Origin: Flavivirga abyssicola
GTDB lineage: Bacteria; Bacteroidota; Bacteroidia; Flavobacteriales; Flavobacteriaceae
Reading direction: 5' to 3'
DNA: 64,000 nt
NCBI RefSeq assembly: GCF_030540775.2
Contig: NZ_CP141266.1
Coordinates: forward strand, 1,227,001-1,291,000
A program made the position numbers and the translations under genes. The notes beneath the pieces are model-generated. The model was given only the letters and a program-made list of their open reading frames with translations. It was not told the origin of the DNA and did no database searches. This document shows positions 56,888-64,000 of the stretch, in pieces. Position 1 is the stretch's first letter. Each line of letters starts with the position of its first letter.

Positions 56888-58504
56888 TTAAAAGGCATAA
56901 CGTTGAGGACCGCCTCGTCTGATTTCCTCATTACAATGGGCTTCGAATTTTTTGAAATTCTCGCGAAACGCATTAGTTAATTTAAAAGCTGTTTTATAAT
57001 AATTTTCATCATCATTCCAAGTGGCTCTAGGACTTAAAACACTTGTTGGTACACCTGGACATTCTCTAGGTTGTGCTACACCAAAAACGGAGTGTATGTG
57101 ATAATCATCATAGTTATATAAACCTAAATCACCATTTAAGACAGCGTTAATCATAGCACGTGTATATTTTAATTTCATTCTAGTACCAATACCATAAGGA
57201 CCACCAGTCCAACCTGTATTTACCAACCACACATTAACTCCAGATTTAATCATTTTTTCACTTAACATTTCAGCGTATTTGGCTGGATGCAAAGGCATAA
57301 AAGGTGCTCCAAAACATGCAGAAAAAGAGGGTTGTGGCTCTACAACTCCAGCTTCTGTTCCTGCCACTTTTGCTGTATACCCTGAAATGAAATGATATGC
57401 TGCCTGACTAGGTGTTAACTTAGATATTGGAGGCAATACCCCAAAAGCATCTGCCGTTAAAAAGAAAATATTTTTTGGATTTTTACCAGTTGATGGCACT
57501 TGAATATTTTCAATATGTTCAATGGGATAACTAACTCTTGTATTTTGTGTAATTGAAGTATCCTCGAAATTAACATGACCATCATTATCTAAAATGACAT
57601 TTTCTAAAATAGCTCCTTTTTTAATAGCATCGTATATTTCTGGTTCATTATCTCTTGAAAGGTTAATGACTTTTGCATAACAGCCCCCTTCAAAATTAAA
57701 TACCGAATTCCCTGCAGTCCAACCATGTTCATCATCGCCAATTAAACTTCTATTCGGATCTGTAGATAATGTTGTTTTGCCCGTACCAGATAATCCAAAG
57801 AAAATAGCCGTATCACCTTCTTTACCTACATTAGCACTACAATGCATTGGTAATGTATTTTTAAATACTGGAAGTATAAAATTAAGCGCTGAAAAAATAC
57901 CTTTTTTAATTTCACCAGTATACCCCGTTCCTCCAATTAATGCTATTTTCTTAGAAAAATTTAAAATTGCAAAATTATGCTGGCGTGTCCCATCCTCTTT
58001 TGGGTTTGCCATAAAACCTGGAGCATTAACCACGGTCCATTCTGGATCAAAGCCTTTTAACTCCTCTTCCGCTGGCCTTAAAAACATATTATAAGCAAAT
58101 TGATTACTCCAAGGATATTCATTAATAACACGAATATTCAACTTATAATCTTCATCTGCACAAGCATAACTATCTCTTACAAAAACCTCTTTATTAGATA
58201 AATAATTAACGACCTTATTATATAATGCATCAAATTTATTTGCATCAAACGGAATATTGATATCTCCCCACCAAACTCGATCTTGTGTTATATCGTCTTT
58301 AACAATAAATCGATCTTTTGGAGAGCGCCCAGTAAATTCACCTGTATTAACCGCTAAAGCTCCAGATGAAGCTTCTTTACCTAATCCTTTTTCAACTGTA
58401 ATTTCATGAAGTTGTTCTGGTGAAAGTTGATACTGTACATTGGCATTTTTTATTCCGTATGCCTCCAGCGAAATCGTTTTCGTAACTTGATTGTCGTTTA
58501 TCAT
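56888..58504 (-). CDS. pckA: ATP-type phosphoenolpyruvate carboxykinase
   Basis: The 538-residue enzyme converts oxaloacetate and ATP to PEP, CO2 and ADP in gluconeogenesis. The kinase-1a motif GLSGTGKTT is at residues 237-245, followed by DPNRSLIGDDEHGW; the oxaloacetate-binding segment FTGRSPKDRFIV is near residue 53. The length is typical. It is monocistronic, with a TAATTTTG promoter element 27 bases upstream and a terminator after it. The window also holds a PPi-type PEPCK homologue, so two enzymes may share this node. Confidence 0.97.
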   Translation of the reverse strand: MINDNQVTKTISLEAYGIKNANVQYQLSPEQLHEITVEKGLGKEASSGALAVNTGEFTGRSPKDRFIVKDDITQDRVWWGDINIPFDANKFDALYNKVVNYLSNKEVFVRDSYACADEDYKLNIRVINEYPWSNQFAYNMFLRPAEEELKGFDPEWTVVNAPGFMANPKEDGTRQHNFAILNFSKKIALIGGTGYTGEIKKGIFSALNFILPVFKNTLPMHCSANVGKEGDTAIFFGLSGTGKTTLSTDPNRSLIGDDEHGWTAGNSVFNFEGGCYAKVINLSRDNEPEIYDAIKKGAILENVILDNDGHVNFEDTSITQNTRVSYPIEHIENIQVPSTGKNPKNIFFLTADAFGVLPPISKLTPSQAAYHFISGYTAKVAGTEAGVVEPQPSFSACFGAPFMPLHPAKYAEMLSEKMIKSGVNVWLVNTGWTGGPYGIGTRMKLKYTRAMINAVLNGDLGLYNYDDYHIHSVFGVAQPRECPGVPTSVLSPRATWNDDENYYKTAFKLTNAFRENFKKFEAHCNEEIRRGGPQRYAF

Positions 58505-58530
58505 AATTTGTTATAAAATTATTTATTGCG

Positions 58531-58538
58531 CAAAATTA
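58531..58538 (-). promoter_or_regulatory. Promoter -7 element of pckA
   Basis: CAAAATTA reads TAATTTTG on the minus strand, in line with TAnnTTTG, with a leader of about 20 bases. Confidence 0.55.
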
Positions 58539-58561
58539 AAACAATTATTTTAAATTATCTG

Positions 58562-58963
58562 CTATTGATTATCGTTTTTAGATTCCATTTTTAAGAAATC
58601 TGTAATCATAACTCCCCATGCTAAAATTAGAAGTAATCCACCTATTGGAGTTACAAAACCGATCATTTTGAAATCAAAAGTTGTTAACAAATTTGTTGCT
58701 AACCCATAAATAGATCCTGAGAATAAAATGATTCCCAATACAATTAAATAGTATAAAATTTTCTTCTTTTTTTGTTGAATATATGCAGTACTTCCTATAA
58801 ATAGTAGTAAAATAGCATGATACATCTGGTATCTCACGCCCGTCTCAAAAGTTTGTTGTGCTTCAACTGCAATTAATTCTTTTAATGCATGTGCGCCAAA
58901 TGCGCCAAAAACAACAGCCAATAAACCAAAAATTGATGCCGTAATTAATATTTTTTTGTTCAT
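58562..58963 (-). CDS. DUF423 family membrane protein
   Basis: The frame opens at 59020, but MNKKILITASIFGLLAVVFG (ATG at 58963) is the natural start. The 133-residue protein has four hydrophobic segments and the DUF423 pattern GAFGAHALK at the start, YQMYHAILLLFIG, and FKMIGFVTPIGGLLLILAWG. DUF423 members are small inner-membrane proteins of unknown role. It is divergent from the saccharopine dehydrogenase-like gene, 80 bases away. Confidence 0.9.
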   Translation of the reverse strand: MNKKILITASIFGLLAVVFGAFGAHALKELIAVEAQQTFETGVRYQMYHAILLLFIGSTAYIQQKKKKILYYLIVLGIILFSGSIYGLATNLLTTFDFKMIGFVTPIGGLLLILAWGVMITDFLKMESKNDNQ

Positions 58964-59043
58964 AATATGTGTTTCGTTATAGCTATTAAAACCTAATCTA
59001 TTTATTAAATTCGTTTTCACAAAACTAGTTAACTATTCTTACT

Positions 59044-60408
59044 ATGCGAAAAATTTTAGTCATTGGTTCAGGAAAATCGACTTCCAGTCTTCTAAAATAT
59101 TTATTGGATAAATCGGCTTCAGAAAATCTTTTTATTACTGTAGGTGATTTAAACCTTAATGCTGCTAAAAAACTAATTGGAAACCACAAAAATGCAAAAG
59201 CCATAGTGCTAGATGTTTTCGATGACACATCTCGTACCGAAGCTATAAAAAATGCGGATATTGTAGTATCTATGCTTCCTGCCCGTTTTCATATTGAGGT
59301 GGCTAAAGATTGTGTTTTACTAGGAAAACATATGGTTACGGCTTCTTATGTAAGTCCGGAAATGCAAGCTTTAGATGAAGGGGCTAAATCCAAAGGTCTT
59401 GTCCTTATGAATGAAATTGGTGTAGATCCAGGTATAGACCATATGAGTGCGATGCAAGTTTTAGACCGTATACGTAAACATGGTGGGAAAATAATTTTAT
59501 TTGAATCGTTTACAGGTGGCTTAGTAGCTCCCGAAAGTGATAATAACCTATGGAACTATAAATTCACCTGGAATCCTAGAAATGTAGTTACTGCTGGGCA
59601 AGGAGGTACTGCCAAATTTTTACAGGAAGGCACCTATAAATATATACCCTATAATCGTTTGTTTAGACGTACAGAGTTTCTGGATATTGATAATTATGGT
59701 CGTTTTGAAGTTTATGCAAATAGAGATTCCTTAAAATATCAAAGTGTTTATGGACTTGATAATGTTAAAACATTGTATAGAGGTACTATGAGGCGTGTCG
59801 GTTTTAGTCGTGCATGGAATATTTTCGTCACACTAGGAATGACGGATGATAGCTACACTATAGATGACAGCGAAAATATGAGTTATCGGGATTTTATAAA
59901 TGCTTTTTTAACCTACAGCCCTTTTGATTCTGTAGAATTAAAATTAAGACATGCACTTAAGATTGATCAGGATGATATTGTATGGGATAAGCTTATAGAA
60001 CTCGATATTTTTAATGCTGAAAAGAAAGTAGGGCTAAAAAAAGCCACTCCGGCTCAAATACTTCAAAAAATACTCATGGACAGTTGGACGCTTGATCCTA
60101 ATGATAAAGATATGATTGTTATGTATCATAAATTCGGCTACGAAAAAGATGGTAAAAAATATCAGATAGATGCCAACATGGTTGTTTTAGGTGAAGACCA
60201 AACCTATACGGCCATGGCAAAAACGGTCGGTTTACCAGTTGCTATGGCTACCTTGGCTATTCTTAACAGAAAAATCACGTCTCCTGGTGTACAAATCCCT
60301 ATTACTAAAGAAGTTTATGAACCTATTTTAAAAGAATTGGAAACTTTTGGTGTCTCCTTTCATGAAAAAGAGGTGCCTTATTTGGGGTACAATCCGTTAA
60401 ATAATTAG
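59044..60408 (+). CDS. Saccharopine dehydrogenase family protein
   Basis: The 454-residue protein has a Rossmann start (KILVIGSGKSTSSLLKYLL) and the saccharopine-dehydrogenase C-terminal domain (VSPEMQALDEGAKSKGLVLM, then NEIGVDPGIDHM and GGLVAPESDNN). In lysine metabolism such enzymes connect saccharopine to glutamate and aminoadipate semialdehyde. The direction and exact substrate are not clear from sequence. An Lrp-type regulator gene follows 150 bases on, which fits amino-acid-linked control. Confidence 0.92.
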   Translation: MRKILVIGSGKSTSSLLKYLLDKSASENLFITVGDLNLNAAKKLIGNHKNAKAIVLDVFDDTSRTEAIKNADIVVSMLPARFHIEVAKDCVLLGKHMVTASYVSPEMQALDEGAKSKGLVLMNEIGVDPGIDHMSAMQVLDRIRKHGGKIILFESFTGGLVAPESDNNLWNYKFTWNPRNVVTAGQGGTAKFLQEGTYKYIPYNRLFRRTEFLDIDNYGRFEVYANRDSLKYQSVYGLDNVKTLYRGTMRRVGFSRAWNIFVTLGMTDDSYTIDDSENMSYRDFINAFLTYSPFDSVELKLRHALKIDQDDIVWDKLIELDIFNAEKKVGLKKATPAQILQKILMDSWTLDPNDKDMIVMYHKFGYEKDGKKYQIDANMVVLGEDQTYTAMAKTVGLPVAMATLAILNRKITSPGVQIPITKEVYEPILKELETFGVSFHEKEVPYLGYNPLNN

Positions 60409-60558
60409 TTTAAGAACCTCTGGACTGTACTCCTTTAGACAAATTGAACATGTTTTTGTTTTACAGTTTATAAAATTTCACTTAATGAGTAGTTCTTAAG
60501 GCAAAAATAGTTTCAATTTGAAACCAAATAGCTATTTTTATGTTTTAATACTTAACTA

Positions 60559-61029
60559 ATGAAGTCTAAAAACAAGCCTATAATAATTGATGGGATTGAT
60601 AAAAAAATACTGCGTGCATTAACGGAAGATGCCAGAACACCTATTTTAGAAATAGCCCGTAATGTTGGTATTTCTGGTGCTGCTATTCATCAACGTTTAC
60701 GAAAATTAGAAAAATCGAAGCTTATTTCTGGTTCGCAGTTTGTTATCGACCCTAAAGTTTTAGGCTATTCAACCATGACTTTTGTTGGTATTCATCTTGA
60801 AAAAGCTGTAAATACGGAAGATGTTATCAGGGCTTTAAAAAAAATCCCCGAAGTCTTAGAATGTCACTACACAACTGGAGACTGGAACCTCTTCATCAAA
60901 ATGCTGGCTTATAACAACAACCATCTAATGCTGTTGTTAAACAACAAGATTCAAACCATTGTTGGTGTTTCAAGAACGGAATCTATTATTTCTTTAGACC
61001 AGCAAATTAATAGACAGATACGTATATAA
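60559..61029 (+). CDS. Lrp/AsnC family transcriptional regulator
   Basis: The 156-residue protein has an N-terminal helix-turn-helix (IDKKILRALTEDARTPILEI, GISGAAIHQRLRKLEKSKLI) and a C-terminal RAM/ligand domain (MTFVGIHLEKAVNTEDVIRAL, then VLECHYTTGDWNLFIKM). Lrp members respond to amino acids and work as octamers. It probably controls the nearby saccharopine dehydrogenase-like gene or itself; no operator was located. Its length is standard. Confidence 0.94.
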   Translation: MKSKNKPIIIDGIDKKILRALTEDARTPILEIARNVGISGAAIHQRLRKLEKSKLISGSQFVIDPKVLGYSTMTFVGIHLEKAVNTEDVIRALKKIPEVLECHYTTGDWNLFIKMLAYNNNHLMLLLNNKIQTIVGVSRTESIISLDQQINRQIRI

Positions 61030-61336
61030 TACATTCAGATGTTTATGATTTGTTTATCCAATAATTAGATTTCATCATGGGAATCTGGAAAAAACATATC
61101 TTATTTTTTACTACAATGTAGCTCCTTCTTTTTATTCTTATTAACGTAAAGTTATAAACTTCTCGCAATACACTTTATAGAGCTAGGTAATACAAACCTA
61201 TTATACATTTAGTTATGATGTGATTAACAGTTTAATCACAAAAATGTTACAATCTAATAACATGGTGTGATGCACATTAATAGTTTTCAAAAATATATTT
61301 GTACTACCCTTAAAATCAACCTTAAATCAACCTACT
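61030..61336. other. Intergenic region before a small secreted protein gene
   Basis: About 307 AT-rich bases hold the TATATTTG promoter element at 61294-61301. I see nothing else that I can support. Confidence 0.55.
61294..61301 (+). promoter_or_regulatory. Promoter -7 element of the small secreted protein gene
   Basis: TATATTTG matches TAnnTTTG and predicts a start near 61308, with a leader of 28-29 bases. Confidence 0.55.
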
Positions 61337-61666
61337 ATGAAGAAAATCATCTTATTATTTCTTTTGTCTTTAAACCCTAATACTTCATTTATTAGCAATG
61401 GATTAGATTACGATGACCCTGAACGAAAATTAAGATCAAAAATTGCTACACTACTTGAAGATCCAGATATTATTCTTAAAGAAAATATTCGTACAAAAAT
61501 TGTCTTTGAAATAAATGACGATAAGAAGATTAATGTTTTAGATGTAAAACCTCAAGACGCGAAAATTATTAACTATGTAAAATCTAGATTAAACGACAAA
61601 AAAATTAAATTTTCTATTGAAAAAAAGTTGTTTTCGGTAGCAATAGTTCTTGAAAAAAACAGATAA
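61337..61666 (+). CDS. Small secreted protein of unknown function
   Basis: The 109-residue protein begins with a hydrophobic signal segment (MKKIILLFLLSLNPNTSFIS; no clear cleavage motif) and continues with a charged, strand-helix-strand pattern (IRTKIVFEINDDKKINVLDV, then AKIINYVKSRLNDKKIKFSI) that faintly resembles a TonB C-terminal-like or secretin-associated fold. That resemblance is weak. No family is recognised. It has its own promoter element; the next terminator is 143 bases downstream. Confidence 0.65.
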   Translation: MKKIILLFLLSLNPNTSFISNGLDYDDPERKLRSKIATLLEDPDIILKENIRTKIVFEINDDKKINVLDVKPQDAKIINYVKSRLNDKKIKFSIEKKLFSVAIVLEKNR

Positions 61667-61808
61667 TTTCAAGTAATTGTTCTGTTTATATTGCTATTAA
61701 TAATAGCATTCTACCTAGTCACAATCTAACAATGCTATTGGTACTGAAATTGTACCCAGATTAGCAGCTTCTTTGGGCTATAGATTTTAATACAGTAAGC
61801 TTTATAAT

Positions 61809-61844
61809 AAAAACAAAACCCATGCAAGCATGGGTTTTGTTTTT
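61809..61844 (+). terminator. Strong bidirectional-type hairpin before glyS
   Basis: AAAAACAAAACCCATGC and GCATGGGTTTTGTTTTT (61809-61825 and 61828-61844) form a 17-bp stem with a two-base loop and T-rich ends in both directions. It separates the small secreted protein gene from glyS. Confidence 0.88.
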
Positions 61845-61851
61845 ATTATAA

Positions 61852-61896
61852 GATTCCTTTCTTACTGAAACAAGTTCAGCACGGGTCAAAGCAATT
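61852..61896. repeat. Shortened copy of the ATTCC...GGAAT hairpin repeat
   Basis: GATTCCTTTCTTACTGAAAC and AAGTTCAGCACGGGTCAAAG then CAATT. It keeps the insert core CTTACTGAAACAAGTTCAGC of the copies at 40782 and 48400 but its ends have decayed. Confidence 0.6.
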
Positions 61897-61898
61897 GA

Positions 61899-63440
61899 TT
61901 ACATCTTCATTAACCAAGAGCGTACATCTACTTCTTTTTTAATGATCTCTCTTAAATCTTCAATTTTAACACGTTGCTGTTCCATAGTGTCTCTATGCCT
62001 AATAGTAACGGTATTATCTTTTAAAGAATCATGATCTACAGTAATACAAAACGGTGTTCCGTTGGCATCTTGTCTTCTGTAACGTCTTCCCACAGCATCT
62101 TTTTCATCATAAATAACATTGAAGTCCCATTTTAAATCATCTACAATTTTACGAGCAACATCGGGCAAGCCATCTTTTTTAACCAATGGCAGAATAGCTG
62201 CTTTTACTGGCGCTAAAACACTTGGTAATTTTAAAACCGTACGTGTCGTTCCGTTTTCTAATGCCTCTTCTTGTAACGAATTAGAAAATACGGCTAAAAA
62301 CATTCTATCTAAACCAATAGACGTTTCTAAAACATATGGTGTGTAGCTTGCATTATCTTCGTGATCGAAATACTGTAATTTCTTTCCTGAGTGTTCTTCA
62401 TGTGCTTTCAGATCAAAATCTGTACGAGAATGAATCCCTTCTAATTCTTTAAACCCAAATGGAAATTTAAACTCAATATCGGAAGCAGCATCTGCATAGT
62501 GTGCTAATTTCTCATGGTCATGAAAACGATAATTATCTGCTCCCATTCCTAATGACAAGTGCCACTTCAATCTGGTTTCTTTCCAATGCTCATACCATTC
62601 TTTTTGTGTTCCCGGCTTTATAAAAAACTGCATCTCCATTTGTTCAAACTCGCGCATTCTAAAAATAAATTGCCTTGCTACAATTTCATTTCTAAAGGCT
62701 TTTCCTGTTTGTGCAATTCCAAATGGAATCTTCATACGTCCTGTTTTCTGAACATTTAAAAAGTTTACGAAAATACCTTGTGCTGTTTCTGGGCGTAAAT
62801 ATAAATCCATCGCAGAATCTGCCGAAGCACCTAGTTTTGTGCCAAACATTAAATTAAACTGTTTAACATCTGTCCAGTTTTTACTTCCTGTTAGCGGATC
62901 TGCAATTCCTAACTCTTCAATAAGCGCTTTAACATCAGCTAAATCTTCATTTTCCAAAGATTTTGCCATTCTAGAAAGTGTTGTGTTTATTTTCTCTTGG
63001 TAGCCTACAACACGCCCGTTTGTTGAAACAAATTCTTCCTTATTGAAAGCATCTCCAAAACGTTTCTTTGCTTTTGCAACCTCTTTGTCAATCTTAGCCT
63101 CAATTTTAGCACAATAGTCTTCAACTAAAACATCGGCACGATACCGTTTTTTAGAATCTTTATTATCTATTAGTGGATCATTGAATGCATCAACGTGTCC
63201 AGACGCTTTCCAAGTGGTTGGATGCATAAAAATGGCGGCATCTATACCTACAATGTTTTCATTCATCTGTACCATTGCTTTCCACCAGTAATCGCGTATG
63301 TTTTTCTTTAACTCTGCACCGTTTTGTGCATAGTCATATACTGCACTTAATCCATCATATATTTCGCTACTTTGAAACACGTATCCATACTCTTTCGCAT
63401 GGGAAATAACCTTCTTAAATTGATCGTCTTGATTTGCCAT
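61899..63440 (-). CDS. glyS: Glycyl-tRNA synthetase
   Basis: The frame opens at 63551, but the ATG at 63440 (MANQDDQFKKVISHAKEYGY) is the family start; the extra 37 residues are hydrophobic and unlike the family. The 513-residue class II enzyme charges tRNA-Gly and is of the single-chain, eukaryote-like dimeric type. Landmarks are FQSSEIYDGLSAVYDYAQNG, RPETAQGIFVNFLNV, PFGIAQTGKAFRNEI and a C-terminal anticodon-binding domain. It is monocistronic. A TATTTTTG on the minus strand lies very close to the start. Confidence 0.96.
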   Translation of the reverse strand: MANQDDQFKKVISHAKEYGYVFQSSEIYDGLSAVYDYAQNGAELKKNIRDYWWKAMVQMNENIVGIDAAIFMHPTTWKASGHVDAFNDPLIDNKDSKKRYRADVLVEDYCAKIEAKIDKEVAKAKKRFGDAFNKEEFVSTNGRVVGYQEKINTTLSRMAKSLENEDLADVKALIEELGIADPLTGSKNWTDVKQFNLMFGTKLGASADSAMDLYLRPETAQGIFVNFLNVQKTGRMKIPFGIAQTGKAFRNEIVARQFIFRMREFEQMEMQFFIKPGTQKEWYEHWKETRLKWHLSLGMGADNYRFHDHEKLAHYADAASDIEFKFPFGFKELEGIHSRTDFDLKAHEEHSGKKLQYFDHEDNASYTPYVLETSIGLDRMFLAVFSNSLQEEALENGTTRTVLKLPSVLAPVKAAILPLVKKDGLPDVARKIVDDLKWDFNVIYDEKDAVGRRYRRQDANGTPFCITVDHDSLKDNTVTIRHRDTMEQQRVKIEDLREIIKKEVDVRSWLMKM

Positions 63441-63749
63441 GCTGCAAAAATAAAAAACCGCTTCAAACAAAGAGAGTTTCTTCACAAAAAAAACAATATT
63501 TAAAGTGTTTTTTATGTTATTAGATTTTACTGATTTAAAATAGTTTGTCACTAAAAGTTAGAAATTACATTTCTGGCTTAGGCAAGACTAATAATACTTA
63601 GATAAAAACCGTAAATTGTAAGGTAATTTCTTGTGTGTGTTTTTAATGTAAATTCATGTGTTTTTATTTATGTCTTAAAACTTCATCATAATTAACTAAG
63701 AAAAAAACTGTTTGCTTGTAAGTTGTAATCAATTATTTGTTAGTTTTTA

Positions 63750-63757
63750 TACGTTTG
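63750..63757 (+). promoter_or_regulatory. Promoter -7 element of the right-edge barrel gene
   Basis: TACGTTTG matches TAnnTTTG and lies 15 bases before the ATG at 63773. Confidence 0.5.
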
Positions 63758-63772
63758 TACAACTAAATTTTC

Positions 63773-64000
63773 ATGAAAATAAAACTCTTAAAAAATAGTA
63801 TCAAAATATTGCTCTTGTTTATTTGTGTTTCTGGATTTTCACAAAGCCCTTGGACACAAGAAAAAGGCAAATTTTATACGCAACTTTCATATACTACGAT
63901 ACCAAATTATGATACTTTTTTTGGCGACCCTGATTATACTATTGCTGGAAAAATTTCAGATAATACCATTCAACTTTATGGAGAGTATGGCTTTTCAGAT
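63773..64000 (+). CDS. Outer-membrane barrel protein, N-terminal part (partial)
   Basis: The frame starts at 63773 and runs off the right edge after 76 codons. A signal peptide (MKIKLLKNSIKILLLFICVS core, ending ...FSQ) is followed by PWTQEKGKFYTQLSYTTIPN, a typical first strand of a small outer-membrane porin-like barrel of Bacteroidota. The rest is outside the window, so no function can be given. Confidence 0.75.
   Translation, partial: MKIKLLKNSIKILLLFICVSGFSQSPWTQEKGKFYTQLSYTTIPNYDTFFGDPDYTIAGKISDNTIQLYGEYGFSD

Noticed and set aside
57777-58094. 105-codon plus-strand frame over pckA
   Set aside because: It is antisense to the nucleotide-binding region of pckA and has no features of its own.
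63441-63551. N-terminal extension of glycyl-tRNA synthetase (37 residues)
   Set aside because: GlyRS of this type begins with the MANQDDQFKK-like segment; the extension is hydrophobic and lies in the promoter region.

Overview
The window is a stretch of ordinary, low-GC chromosome from a member of the Bacteroidota, almost certainly family Flavobacteriaceae. The evidence is the gene content (GLPGLI proteins, SusC/SusD, a T9SS sorting domain, DUF4271, DUF4296, a DnaE carrying its own exonuclease domain, flavobacterial PckA and GlyRS). Many starts are also preceded by the Bacteroidota-type -7 promoter element TAnnTTTG. I see no phage, conjugative element, CRISPR array, rRNA operon or complete insertion sequence. 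The only RNA gene I can support is one tRNA-Asp.

Layout. 1-2 kb: a GLPGLI protein followed by an outer-membrane barrel gene cut by the window edge. 2-3.4 kb: a secreted protein coupled to a deoxynucleoside kinase. 3.5-6.1 kb: a DUF4468-like secreted protein, a YegP protein and a fibre-like surface protein. 6.6-11.4 kb (minus): tRNA-Asp, DUF58, M1 aminopeptidase lipoprotein, ClpP, thioredoxin. 11.7-13.9 kb: an SRPBCC-ArsR-SRPBCC operon behind two identical-arm operators, a small membrane protein and a TetR regulator. 14-20 kb: a TetR-operator-controlled nutrient locus (phosphodiesterase, SusC, SusD). 20-25 kb: DnaE. 25-30 kb: lactonase, rpsP-rimM, a tRNA methyltransferase carrying an in-frame palindromic repeat, and an acyl-CoA dehydrogenase. 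30-33.5 kb: a 1148-residue PPi-type PEP carboxykinase homologue. 33.6-38.6 kb: a possible metal-handling pair, then a Crp/Fnr regulator with a GlcG/HbpS, propeller-Dabb and SDR operon. 38.7-48 kb: metallophosphoesterase, DUF1853, ferredoxin, Nfu, Mrp, alkyltransferase-like protein, LysE, TrmB, a glycosyltransferase, a PhoR/PhoB-like two-component pair and a tiny T9SS-sorted protein. 48-64 kb: a MITE-like repeat, then housekeeping genes (LuxE-like, YHS, TyrRS, SDR, DUF4296, dihydroorotase, DPM1-like transferase, DUF4271, HemD, ATP-type PEPCK, DUF423, saccharopine dehydrogenase family, Lrp, GlyRS) and a barrel gene cut by the right edge.

Three regulatory units can be read directly from the DNA. 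Each pairs a regulator gene with a nearby palindrome of the right type: TetR with a 14-bp-arm palindrome, ArsR with two GCAAC-N6-GTTGC sites 42 bp apart, and Crp/Fnr with an FNR-like TTGAA-N4-TTCAA site.

The least ordinary items are: the coexistence of PPi-type and ATP-type PEP carboxykinases; a palindromic repeat that has become part of the TrmN6-like protein; a phosphodiesterase with a SusC-like N-terminal extension; the propeller-Dabb fusion in the Crp/Fnr cluster; a 160-bp non-coding inverted-repeat element; and a nested family of short intergenic hairpin repeats. I did not find a clearly new defence or mobile system.
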